A stretch of DNA of 64,000 nt, taken from the NCBI GenBank assembly GCA_947311845.1, contig CAMZMU010000055.1, positions 23,665,082 through 23,729,081 of the forward strand, given 5' to 3'. The notes under the pieces were generated by a model, which saw only the letters and a list, made by a program, of their open reading frames with translations, searched no databases and was not told where the DNA came from. Position 1 is the stretch's first letter, and every line of letters begins with the position of its first letter. The DNA is from Poa pratensis. Lineage: Eukaryota > Streptophyta > Magnoliopsida > Poales > Poaceae. Shown here in pieces: positions 45,437 to 56,639 of the stretch. Made by a program: the position numbers and the translations under genes.

Positions 45437-48179
45437 CTAGCGGGGTGGCCCGCGCATTTGCGCGGCTAGACTATCTACTTTATATTTTGGTACCACATTT
45501 TTAAAAGTTAAAATAATATCCGTTATTTGTGTATAAATTTAATACTTAAAAATTTGTTAATATTATGTAATCTATTTTTATATTATAAAGAAACATGATT
45601 TATTTTTTATCACATGGTCAGAATTTGCAGAGTAAGCTCTTAGTTACTCCTATCAGATAATGTAAACTAATATGTTTATAATTTAAGTCATTTATGGTTT
45701 CATTATACTCTTAGATATTCTGCTATAATTATTTTGATTTCTGAATATTGTTAAAATTGCATGGACTAAACATATTTTGAAAGTTTATTTAGTTTTTTTA
45801 ATGTCATTTGCGTCCAACAAAATATTGTGTTGATCTATTTATCTACAATCTTACTCGGCTTTGCTTCTTACAATTCAGAAATCAGAATTGAGTTTCATTT
45901 AACTGACAATTTGACTTTGGACCTTCTTAGGGATTAGATGATATTTTCGTATAGCCTCATGTTTTCTATTGACATTACTCATTTTCGAAAAACGTGCATG
46001 AATGTACCAAAATTTGAAGCTTATGGTTATAATCATACATATTACTTGTATTATTCAACCATTTTTTATTTCTTTGCTCAGAAAATGCTCCTATTCCACC
46101 TGGTAAAATACCTTTTATCAATAGTCACTCAGACCTTTGTAAGAGTAAATTACGGACCAGCAACAGTCATCTCTTCATCTCTCTCTTGTGAAAAAAAAAA
46201 TCAGCAAGAAAATCCCTTTCTATTAGTGAGTCGACCTACCCAATGTCCCAATCCGTTGGCCTCCCGTCCATCTCCAAAGCTTGCCACCATGCTGGATCTG
46301 CAGATATGCCTTTGCCCACCAGCGAGGCTGCATGTTGCCGTCGTCGATATGGAAAGGTAGGAGAGGCCCTTGCAGTTGTGGCCGCCACCGCGCGGGACGC
46401 ACACGGTGGCCCGCAGCTCGTCCGTCGATGGCGGGGCATCCACACTGCCGGCAGGTCGACCTTCAGAGGACACAGCTGCAGCACAGGAGCCGAGCGAAGC
46501 GACACTGCGTCAGCCCCGACGGCTCGATCTGAAGACCCCAACACAGCATGCCGCTCGCGTCGCAATCATTTTGAGGCGGCAGCTGCGTCCCGCATTCGGC
46601 AGGCAAGGCGGCTCCAATCTCACGCTACAGTGCGGAATGGTTGCTTGCGCATTTCTATTTGTTATTTTTCTCCAATTTCGATTATAGGATGATCCTTTAT
46701 TTGGTCATTGATTGTAGCATTGGATCTAAATTCAGCAGGAATGTTAGTGTCAATGGAAACATAACAGTAGAAATAGAGCCAGGTCATCTGACTTCACTTG
46801 TCTCGTTGAGCTTGGCGCATGAGGAACCACAGGTAAATACCATCATCCTTCTCCATCCCACATCTTAATATTTTCCCACATGTGAAATAAGAGATAAAAC
46901 CTCCATGCCATAGCACTTTTTTGAGATCGATATAAGGGAGATCTGGATTTTGTACTATTCGTAAGAGGGATGTGGATTTTGGTACTATTCATGAGAGAGA
47001 TTATAGTATATGATTGTGGCTTCTATAGGTCCGTAGCATCAGAGAGATGAAAGCAGGGTACCACGGGTGATTCATATGGAAATATGATGTAGAGTAGCTA
47101 TTTAAAATGAATCATGTCCAGGAAGTAGATTTGTACTTAATAAAGCATGGCAAGGATGTCTCTAACTCTATATAACCAAGCAGGAACAGGCTAGGTGAAT
47201 TGAATTTTTGTAACTCCTATTTACAATTTTCTTTCCCATAATTTGTCATATTTATTCTGTGTTGTTGGTCACAGCTCCAGTCCAACAATCTTATTTTACA
47301 TGACTTGCACTTCACTATATATTAGTATATCTCCTTATAAACAATATTCTTTCCGTTGTCTTCACTTGGACATTCATTATCATCGATCAGCAGCTTCAAT
47401 CCTTCTTTGTTTTTGAGTATTGATAATGCCAGATATAGTTACCTCATGGCGGAATACTCGCTTGGTCAAATATATTCATACCTTGTTCAAGGATAGACAA
47501 TGGCTCTTATTTGTGATCATTGCAAAGCAGACTGAGAATGAATATATCCTTCATTTCTGCATGAATTTCCATTTTGAGTCGCTGGGTGACAGGATGATCC
47601 GTGGTCTGCATAACTTTTCTCCAACATGTGTTCCTTTAATTATTTTCGCCTCAATGTTCTTGCTTCCAAGTTTTGTTATTGTCATTCTAGTTCCATTGCA
47701 TAAACCTGTAGGTTGGCGCATGCCTGCGTAGGAGCATCACCAGCAAACCCACCATCAGTTATAGCTGATGGTCTCGGATTCCTGGAAAGTTCAAGGTGTT
47801 CAGATATTCAGTAGGATACATGTTTTCCATGTTCATGTTATTCGTCGGTGCGTTGCACATGTATCCAGGCTTCGGTATGTCACCTTGCTCTTTATTCTAT
47901 GATGAGTACATGCTTTGAACTATTTCTTATTTCAGTTTTTTCTTTTCGGTAGCAGTGGGCCCTTTAGCATTTTAAATCAATCCTCTAGTTCATATGATGT
48001 TGTTTCTCGTTGCCTATTTGTGGTATCCAGTCTACAAATTCAACTACATTTTGTTTTTGTATTGGATCATTTGATAAACACTTAAGCCGTGTGTTTTGCG
48101 TTACCTCAAATATTTTAAATTGATTCAATAGGTACGATTTTTTGATTTAAGCATTAATTATCTGCTCTCTCCTCACCTT

Positions 48180-48600
48180 GGTTATAACTGATAGTATTTG
48201 TCTGAAGTCGCCTCCTAGTACTATAGTCATCCCACCAAATGGCCTTTCGTAGCTCTTTTCATTTGTGAACCTGGCAATATATCTCTAAGGCGTTTACCTA
48301 GTGCCCCGATATAATGTTTCTTTGCCACGTGAGCTTCATCTAACAGTATAAGTGAGGTCTTCTTTAACAGTTCAGGCAAATCTGAGACTTGCTTTATTTC
48401 ATATGTTGATCTTGGGTTATGATTAGTGAAACGTGGAACCTTGAGTGTGTTGTTCTGCCACCTTGGTGAAGCAACGCTGCAGTGCCGCATGATGCTCCTT
48501 CAAGCACTATCTTTCCATATAATCCATGCTTTGTCGTGATTGCTTTCCATAGATTGGTTTTTCCTATGCCACTTTAGCCTTCCATAATTTGTTTCCTAGC
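48180..48600 (-). pseudogene. Helitron PIF1-like helicase fragment
   Basis: Minus-strand translation across two frames gives GIGKTNLWKAITTKHGLYGK (Walker A, about 48575-48510), then HQGGRTTHSRF. It continues as STYEIKQVSDLPELLKKTSL and ILLDEAHVAKKHYIGALGKR (Walker B, about 48370-48300), then LRDIL. This order and wording match the ATPase core of plant Helitron helicases. The enzyme would unwind DNA during rolling-circle transposition. Frameshifts and missing flanking motifs show it is dead. The Rep/HUH nuclease domain was not found. Confidence 0.75.
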
Positions 48601-48923
48601 TTTTTGTCAACTTATTCCATTATTGCATCATAGGATTCTTTTCTGGTCTTCGTTAAGATTTTGTAGTATGGTTTGGTGCTCACCCTTGAATTTTTTAGCT
48701 GACCTCCTCGTTATTAGTCTTTTCCCATGTACTTCTTGGTCGGCAGCATTTAGTCCTTTTTTCTGTAGTACGTACATATGAAATTTGATATTTGATATTG
48801 ATATGAAAAGAACAATCTAACTAAATATTAATACTGCACAGTGGAAATAGGTTTCCATATGGAAGCTGTCAATTTTTTTGTTGTTCCTTACATCTATTAA
48901 TTTTAAGTACAAATAAGTGATCT

Positions 48924-49043
48924 TCCTGGAAACAGCCTCTTGCAGAAATGCAGGGAAAGGCTGCGTACTAAAGACCCAAAGTGGTCGGACCCTTCCCCGG
49001 ACCCTGCGCAAGCGGGAGCTACTGCACCGGGGCTGCCCCCCCT
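48924..49043 (+). mobile_element. 5'-truncated Au-type SINE
   Basis: The segment tcctggaaacagcctcttgc ... gcgtactaaagacccaaagt ... ccggggctgccccccc matches the 3' body of the Au SINE as I know it. The tRNA-like head with boxes A and B is absent. It is flanked by tacaaataagtgatct at 48908-48923 and again at 49044-49059, a perfect 16-bp target duplication. Because the duplication abuts the truncated head, truncation happened at insertion. Inserted within the second Helitron. Confidence 0.85.
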
Positions 49044-49105
49044 TACAAATAAGTGATCTAACTAATCAATAATTCACACGAAAGCAGGTTGTTCATAATA
49101 GAATT

Positions 49106-49540
49106 GCATGTTGGGAGGGGAATATTAAACACATATGAAGATAGCATCTGTTACCTCAAGATTGTGGCCCTTACCCAAAGTCGACGCTTGCCTTTGATCT
49201 GCTGGTGTCGTGCAATCAATTTGCAGATACAACCGAGCGGATATGCTGGCGTCCTGCCGCCCTGTTGTGCGATCGATTTGCCGATGTAACCAACCATTGT
49301 CAAGGTGCCTTGGATCCGTCGTTTGCATGTTGGGAGGGGAAGATTAAACACACATGAAGATTGAAGCTGTTACCTCAAGACCGTGGCCATTACCCAAACT
49401 TGACGCGTGCCTTTCATCTGCTGGTGTCGTGCCATCGATTGGATGATAACCGAGCAGACCTGCTGTCGTTTTGCCGCACTGTCGTGCCATCAATTTGCCG
49501 ATGCAAGCAACCATTGTCAAGGTGCCTTCGATCTGTCGTG
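49106..49540 (+). repeat. Tandem duplication, two units of about 217 bp
   Basis: Unit 1 (49106-49324) and unit 2 (from 49325) both run from 'gcatgttgggaggggaa' through 'tctgctggtgtcgtgc' to 'caaccattgtcaaggtgcct'. Units differ by scattered substitutions and small indels. Several frames cross it on both strands, but none is convincing. Confidence 0.85.
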
Positions 49541-49712
49541 TGGCGTCTCCATGTCGCGCCTTTGCTTTGCATATGCAACTGCGAGCATTGTCAACATGTA
49601 TGGATCTGTCGCCGCTCCAAGTCTCAGACATCTCATGTTGATCTCTATTGGCTGGGTATACTTCCTAGAAAAAACTGAAATCATACAGGCCACTGGTAAT
49701 ACTACGTACAGA

Positions 49713-50339
49713 TATAATTGGCCAGTATTATCTACATGCATGACGCCAGGATGAGATAAGACCAACCGTAAGGGGACGGTATGCAAAATCAATCGCCGGA
49801 TGACCAAGAACCTATACCAACGCCATGCATGCAGTTTGAAAGTCCCAAGTTATACGATGAGTGGTGGACAAACTCAGTACGGCTAATTCTGGATCGATCA
49901 GAGTTGAGGCTAGGCCGCCCGAAGTTCAACGCCGCCGGAGACGCACGGGGAGAGGCGGCCGGCCTGAATCAGCATCCTATCTGGTCGTCAACTCATCGAT
50001 GTCAGCAAATCGAAGACGAAGGCGTATGCACGTCGGAGCGAAAATATTAAAAAATTATTGAATGATTTTAAATATTAAAAAAACGTTCCAAAGAATTTAT
50101 TGTACTTTTAAAAGGGACATTCCCCCTATATATTTTGTACGAAATCCCCCCAAAAATTTAGTTTGATTTTTTTTTGACATTTTTATGCTTTAAAGGAACA
50201 TTCCCCCAAAGAATGCGGTATTTGAATAGTTAGTGCAATCTGCACCTACGAGGCAAAACAGATTCCCCCTTTTATAAGTACATTATGCTTTCTGGTACTA
50301 GACAGACTCCCACCGTTGTTCAATACGCGTTCTGACTTC
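49713..50339. other. Non-coding stretch before host block B
   Basis: No gene is supported. A GC-rich patch (49890-49990) gives short frames on the plus strand. From 50040 the sequence is AT-rich with 'aaagggacattccccc' and 'aaaggaacattccccc' echoing each other (50110 and 50190). Confidence 0.5.
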
Positions 50340-51548
50340 TCAAATTCAAGCATTGGCAAAAAAAAATTTTTGAGGGATTCAAGCATTGGCAATTAATAAT
50401 ACGTAGGGCTATGTTGCACAATATTATACCGTCGGTGTCACCTTTAAAAGCACTTATTCTGATCATTACAATTTTACAACCACTAACAAAATATTAAATC
50501 CATTATCAAAGCTAATATTTAGACCGTCATAGTCATAATACATATGCTCGATATTTAAGAACGGTAGAAGTACTTCTATTTCTCATTTTCAAGCCAATGT
50601 ATACTTCTCTTCGAAGAAACAAAGGATCGTAGGTGACGTCTCTAAGATAATACCGGAAGAGGTGGCAGTACGTATGGATGGTCGACATAAGCTTATAGTC
50701 AAGTCAATGTTCTTCTTTTGAAGAAAAAAAATGAAGTGATGCTTTCCTGAAGTCAATGTTCTCTGGATATTGCAAATGAATCCGTGCAATCATATGTAGT
50801 GGCAAGGAAAAAAGAAGCGCCCGCCAATTAAGCACCACCATACCGTCAATATTCACACAGGAAACCTTGCGAGGGTCTTAGTCTTACGAGGGTCTTTGCT
50901 TCATCTGACGGAACCTTGCGCTGTTTTGCCTACTGCAACCAGTAGCATCTTCTGGAATTTCGTTACCTGCACAAACACATATTCACTTTTTACATTTTTC
51001 TGGGAAGACGAAGTTTACGTTTGCTTAAAAAGACTGAACAAAAAATGTGCTTTTTGGAGAAACATAAACCTAGCCAACTTCCAAACATATGCTGAAATGA
51101 CCTCGAACCTCGCTTCGGATCGCCGGCCGCCTCGGCCAAATTTGTCGCCGTCACCGCGCCCCTGCTCGCTGCATCACCTCCCTCGCCTCCGTGACGACCC
51201 TGCCTACCTGTTGGACAAGATCCTGTCGAGATGACCTTCCTCCACCAACCTCCGTGCTCCAGCGCCCGTCGGCGCATAGCAAGTGTTTGACGAAATGCGT
51301 GAGGCAAACATATGTTTTACTCCGTTAAGTATTGGGATCGGTTAGAAACAACACATTTTAGAGAAGCAAATATACTAGGAGGCATATATGGGACTAAAAT
51401 TTGAGAGATCGGTTAGAGATGTCTAAGCATCGGAATTAAAGCTGAATGCTGGGGCAGAGAGAAACGCAACACGTTTCAGTTCAGCTAGTTCCCGGGAAAC
51501 TTCACGGAGGAAAATTGGCGTACATAGACGTAAGATTGAATTTCAGCG
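50340..51548. repeat. Host block B, far upstream region of subtilase gene 1
   Basis: 50340-50830 is homologous to blocks A and C; 50850-51040 matches block C around the fold-back element (62040-62070 and 62545-62690). It gives the empty-site reference for the CACTA, Helitron, SINE and fold-back insertions in the other blocks. A local duplication of 'attcaagcattggcaa' lies at 50342-50392. No reading frame is credible, although short minus-strand frames near 50600-50790 are partly conserved in block C. Confidence 0.75.
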
Positions 51549-51768
51549 AACTGAGGCTATATCTTTGACCTTTCTTTCTGGACATGGCAATTAATTAATT
51601 GTTATACAAGACAGATACTAGAAGCCCATAAATACCATTGCCTATTGGATCATATTAGAACTGAGGCTATATCTTTGACTTTCTTTCTGGACATGGACAG
51701 TTAATTAATTATCATACAAGACAAATACTAAAAGCCTATAAATACCATTGCCTATTGGATCATATTAG
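51549..51768 (+). promoter_or_regulatory. Tandemly duplicated core promoter of subtilase gene 1
   Basis: Two 110-bp units (51549-51658, 51659-51768) each run from 'aactgaggctatatctttga' to 'ggatcatattag'. The downstream unit has TATAAATA at 51737-51744, about 44 bp before the chosen ATG. The upstream unit has CATAAATA (51627), a weakened box. Each unit has a W-box-like core, TTGACC at 51565 and TTGACT at 51675. Gene 2 has one unit only (62850-62964). Confidence 0.8.
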
Positions 51769-51787
51769 AATGTGCTATCAAGCCAAC

Positions 51788-54700
51788 ATGGATTTTTATT
51801 CTTCCCCTCATCGTTCAGCTTTCCTTCTATTCGGCTTATGCCTTATGATAAGCATAAGCAGGGCATATGGATCTCAAAAGGTATTAGTGATGCATTACCC
51901 TACATCTCTGTTCAATGCTAAGATATGTTTTCTGTTCTCAATTGCATAGCTGTACATCATCTACCTGGGAGAGAAGAAACACGACGACGCTGCTCTGGTC
52001 ACAGCTTCACACCATGGCATGCTCAGCACCATTCTTGGAAGGTAAACATTAGAACCAGTTTGCTAGCTTTTGGAGTTCAAGAGCAATATTTTTAGAGGAC
52101 AACGTATTTCTTTTAACAACTCCAAGTATGGCTGCCATTTTTCTCATCACTTGCTGGTTTGTTTCAGCAAGGAAGAGGCGCTGGCCTCCATCACTTACAG
52201 CTACAAGCATGGCTTCTCGGGCTTCGCGGCGATGCTAACAGATGACCAGGCACAAGATCTTGCAGGTTTCTTTTTTGGGAAATGAAAGTTTTTATTACCC
52301 CCAGCTTCTGCATCGCTAGCTGTATATAACTAAATCTTATTAGAAGTTATCGGTCCAACGAAAAATAATCCTAATCATAAAGTGTAGCACTACCCAGAAA
52401 AATATTATCAAGCCAATCAACAATTGTGACAGGCCACACAAAAAAAATTACCTTTGGTCTGATTCTCGGCTAATCTAAAACTAAGATAACCGAATAGAAG
52501 AATTTAATCCTGATGCAGCTGGAGAAAGAAAAATACGATCAAAATGTATTTGGTGTTAAAAAATTGCTCCTATATGGGAAAGTACATCTGCTATTAAGTT
52601 TATCTTTCTAATCATGATGTGAGATCCAAGGGTAGTTTTATGGTTATACTCCTCTATTTTTTAGAAAACCCACCCTGGCTCAATCTCTAGTGTCTCTTTT
52701 CTGTAATACAGACAATATTTAGTTGTCCACTAATTTTAGTACGAAGCTGCACATCTGCAATAGCCTTACGACCATGCATGTCGCATTGTTATTCTGGTTT
52801 TGCTATTTCTTAGGCCAGTGAGAAATAACTATTTCTATGTCACCACTCAGAACTCTTTGACCTGAGTTCAGTATTCGTGCAAGTGTGAGGTGAGAATTTT
52901 TTAATACGACGACTATTAGTAGTTGATTGTTACATAACTCTTTCTAAGTCGGGTTATGATCCTTACTAGTTACTTTATGCAGTATACAACACACATATAA
53001 CTGGGGGAGACTTCTGATTTTAATTTGTGGGAGGAGAGGAGTTACCTTTTTAAAATGAAGAAAAATATAGTTCCTTATGTTTCTTTTACATGTTCAGACC
53101 TACCTGAAGTTATCAGCATTACTCCAAATCAGCATCATGAGTTGATGACCACAAGAAGCTGGGATTTCCTTGGCATGAACCTGAACCACCAGCCACCAAG
53201 TAAACTTCTGCAGAGGAGCAAATAGGAGAAGACGTAATTATTGGGATAGTTGACACTGGTCAGTCATTCATCATTAGCAGGTTAATTATAAAAATCATCA
53301 CTAAACAAATTCTTGCTAAAACACTGCAAATGAAATTGATGCAGGGATCTGGCCTGAATCAAGAAGCTTCAGCGACCATGGATATGGACCAATACCGTCA
53401 AGATGGAAGGGTGTATGTCAGCTGGGACAGGCCTGGGAGAGCACCAACTGCAGCAGGAAGATCATAGGTGCACGGTACTATCCCGCAGGACTGGACAAAG
53501 CTGACCAAGAGCAGAATTACATGTCTCCGCGGGACATAAATGGGCATGGAACGCACACCGCATCCACAGCAGCAGGTTCAGTGGTAGACGGAGTCAGCCT
53601 CCATGGCCTTGGAGTAGGGGTAGCACGTGGCGGTGCGCCCCGAGCACGCCTTGCTGTGTACAAGGTTGCGTGGGAGACCGCAAAAAGTGTGCAGCTTTCT
53701 AGTGCTGCAGTTCTAGCAGCTCTGGATGACGCAATTCATGATGGAGTTGACGTCCTATCCCTATCCATTGTTGTTGATGATAATTCATTTGGTGCACTTC
53801 ATGCAGTCCAGAAGGGTATTACCGTTGTTTATGCTGCGGGAAATAGCGGGCCTCGACCACAAGTCATTTTTAATACAGCTCCTTGGGTCATTACTGTCGC
53901 AGCGAGCAAGATCGACCGGTCTTTTCCAACTGCAATTACCCTGGGAAACAATCAAACCTTAGTGGTATGTATAATCTTTGTGAGAGGCTTAGAGAACCTT
54001 TGCTACACTAATCATACTCAAACAACCACTCAAAAGTTATGAATAAGTGTTTCATATTTGCAGGGCCAATCACTCTATTACATGCAAAAAAATGAATCCT
54101 CGAGTGGGTTCAAACCACTTGTACACGGAGGAAGGTGTGTCAGATGCTATTCAGTTTCTTGATTAGCTAACAAATACATATAGATGCCAGTTTATGTTTA
54201 GGCGTTAAATTTACGGATCCAACTGAGCAATTATTGTTGCATTTCTGTTTACAGTTGCTCACCGGAGGCGCTAAATGGCACAACTATCAACGGAAAAGTT
54301 GTTTTATGCATAGCAGAAAATTTTGGCCCAACAGGAGACATTGTCCTAGATGTCATAACAAATATTAAAAGTGGTGGGGCATCTGGTCTTATTTTTGCTC
54401 TATATACCGTAGATGTTCTTTTGAGCACTGACGATTGCGGGGGAATGGCATGTGTACTTGTTGACATTGATATTGGGTTTCAAGCAGCAACATACATCGG
54501 AAGCCAGAGGTAAAAAACATTTTTTGTGACCTGCCACACATAGTAGATGCTGTTTTCTCTGGAACTGTTTGAAGACTCAGATAAACTGTGCTTCAATTTA
54601 AACAGCTTGCCCATTGTGAAGATCGAGCCAGCAAGAAGTATTACAGGAAAACAAGTTCCTGCTCCAAAAGTGGCATTCTTCTCTTCAAGAGGCCCGTCCA

Positions 54701-55753
54701 CCAAATATCCTACAGTTCTGAAGGTATGCAAGCCAAAATTAGCGCATCATGCATGTTGGCTTCCTCTGCAGTCTATATTTAATTATTAGAAAAAATTTGG
54801 AGCAAAAATAAGGTTCGGTGATCTTAAGAGTATCAATCCGAAATATGGATGTTAAGTGCTTTTGTCTGATAAGTTAGCACTACTTTCATACAGTGGAATT
54901 ATCTTAAATTCTTAATCTATTATAACTGCTTTAACAGCCTGACATAGCCGCACCTGGAGTCAACATATTAGCAGCCATAGGAGATGCATATGCATTCAGC
55001 TCAGGGACATCAATGTCAACCCCACATGTAGCAGGCGTCGTAGCATTGCTAAAGGCTGTCCATCCTCATTGGTCTCATGCTGCCCTCAAATCAGCAATTG
55101 TTACCACTGGTAAATTTCAGAAAACATGATATTCATATGAAACACTGTCCTGATCAATCCATGCATACCTTTACTAACAATGATTCACTCTTCTTTGCAT
55201 GGGTAAAGCATCGACCAAGGATGAATATGGCATGCCAATGTTAGCCGAAGCACTACCCCGGAAGGTTGCTGACTCATTCGACTATGGAGGGGGGAACATA
55301 AATCCTAATGCAGCTGCCGATCCTGGCCTTGTTTACGACATCGATCCAAGGGATTACAACAAGTTCTTCGGCTGCAAGATCCAGAAATACGAGACTTGCA
55401 ACATTACAACAACATTGCCAGCCTATCACCTAAACCTACCTTCTATATCCATTCCTGAACTAAGGCATCCAATTAAGGTGCGGCGAGCAGTCACAAACGT
55501 CGGCGAGGTTGATGCAGTTTACCAATCCGATATACAGTCTCCCTTAGGAGTCGAAATCAAAGTTGACCCACCAACCCTGGTCTTCAACGCCGCAAAGAAA
55601 GTGCACACCTTCAAGGTTAGCATAACGCCTCTGTGGAAGGTGCAAGGGGATTACACATTTGGCAGCCTAACTTGGCACAACGAGCACCACTCGGTAAGGA
55701 TCCCAATAGCAGTCCGAATCACAATCCAAGATTTCTACGCCCAGGTTGCATAG
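51788..55753 (+). pseudogene. Subtilisin-like serine protease (plant SBT family), one single-base frameshift
   Basis: Ten exons with GT/AG borders: 51788-51880, 51950-52041, 52168-52265, 53098-53258, 53345-53964, 54064-54134, 54255-54509, 54606-54723, 54938-55109, 55209-55753. Signal peptide (MDFYSSPHRSAFLLFGLCLM) is followed by an I9 propeptide, the S8 catalytic domain (DTG in exon 4, NGHGTHTAS and AAGNSG in exon 5, [11 protein letters not shown] in exon 9), a PA insert (exons 6-8) and the C-terminal Fn3-like domain. The total, about 741 residues, is normal for the family. One base is missing in exon 4, giving TAG at 53223; all other phases agree. The start at 51788 is preferred over 51770 because gene 2 conserves only the former. 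The product would be a secreted/apoplastic protease. Either a recent pseudogene or a sequence error. Confidence 0.9.
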
Positions 55754-55914
55754 AAATTAAGATTGTCATACGAAAAATAAAGATTGGTGATGCCTACAGT
55801 TGGTCTGGCGAGAGTACAATAAATCTCGAGACCGTTTGTTATTGTATTTGGAGACATTTTATTTGGAATAAAAAGTGCTGCTATTTGATTTTCGTGGTTA
55901 TTATGCTCGGTTCT
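55754..55914 (+). other. Probable 3' UTR of subtilase gene 1
   Basis: AATAAA signals occur near 55776 (aaaaataaag), 55817 (acaataaatc) and 55865 (ggaataaaaa). A Copia LTR begins about 160 bp after the stop codon, so the transcript may end in, or read into, that LTR. Confidence 0.5.
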
Positions 55915-56432
55915 TGATTTTAACCGACGAAAATCACACAAGTACACAACGGAAAGGGGGAATCGCTGTAGAGGCTGGAGGATGGCTGGGGCGAACCTGC
56001 CGGCTTGGGCCGTGGAGAGCTTTGGCGGATTGTCCTTGGGGAGTGGCCACCGTCCCTGCGGTCAACGACATGGGAATGCATGTCGCAAGCGCCGCCCTCC
56101 GGCCGTCGGAATCGACGGGACTCATTCAGGTCTCGCACAACCTCTGCCGGCTGGCCGGTCCCGAGGGTGTGCAGCGTAGTCGAAAGAGACGGATTCACGA
56201 ACAACACACACGTACAGAAAAGTAGATGACACAAGGTGTAGGCAAGTATCTCTTTATTTCTCTGTTTCTGTAACCAGTACGTATAATGATTGCCTTGCTT
56301 ATATAAGGGGGAAAAGATAGAAGGATAAGAGTCCACTTAACCCTAAACTTGGGAGTCAAGTTGGGCTAATGTGGACCGGGCACGCACCACCGAAGTGGGC
56401 TGCGCCGGTCACACGGCCCAAGTTTCCCAACA
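55915..56432 (-). repeat. 3' LTR of the Copia element behind subtilase gene 1
   Basis: The minus strand starts TGTTGGGAAACTTGGGCC at 56432, directly after a polypurine-like AACCCCAAGGGGAA. The distal end is uncertain; TGATTTTAACCG at 55915 would give 518 bp with TG...CA ends. A CTTATATAAG box lies at 56299-56308. Confidence 0.6.
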
Positions 56433-56639
56433 TTCCCCTTGGGGTTTTACCCGTATAAGCATGACTCAAAACTTCAAAAAACCCAATGGGAAAATATGGA
56501 GAAAATCACATGGTATACTTTTGCTATGTTGCACGAATTGCCTCATTAAAAACCTTATGTGAGAAACTTCATAAAAACTCACTAAAGGGAAAAAGAGTAC
56601 AACTCACTTAACTTTTCAGTCAAGTACTCAATCATCGGG

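Larger units (their letters stand above)
45437..49712 (-). mobile_element. Helitron with decayed helicase; 5' boundary uncertain
   Basis: At 45437 the minus strand ends with hairpin CCGCGCAAATGCGCGG, a short spacer and CTAG followed by T: a classic Helitron 3' terminus. About 2.8 kb further, the minus strand carries a PIF1-type helicase relic (see separate entry), which is specific to autonomous Helitrons. The 5' TC end is not certain; a TCTGTACGTAGTATT start at 49712 is one candidate. Two frames (46243-46692 plus, 47420-47731 plus) are open but unrecognised and could be captured gene scraps or chance. Confidence 0.7.

Noticed and set aside
50589..50789. Minus-strand short frame similar to one at 61739-61999
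   Set aside because: The similarity is explained by homology of host blocks B and C; the frames start and end differently and no family was recognised.
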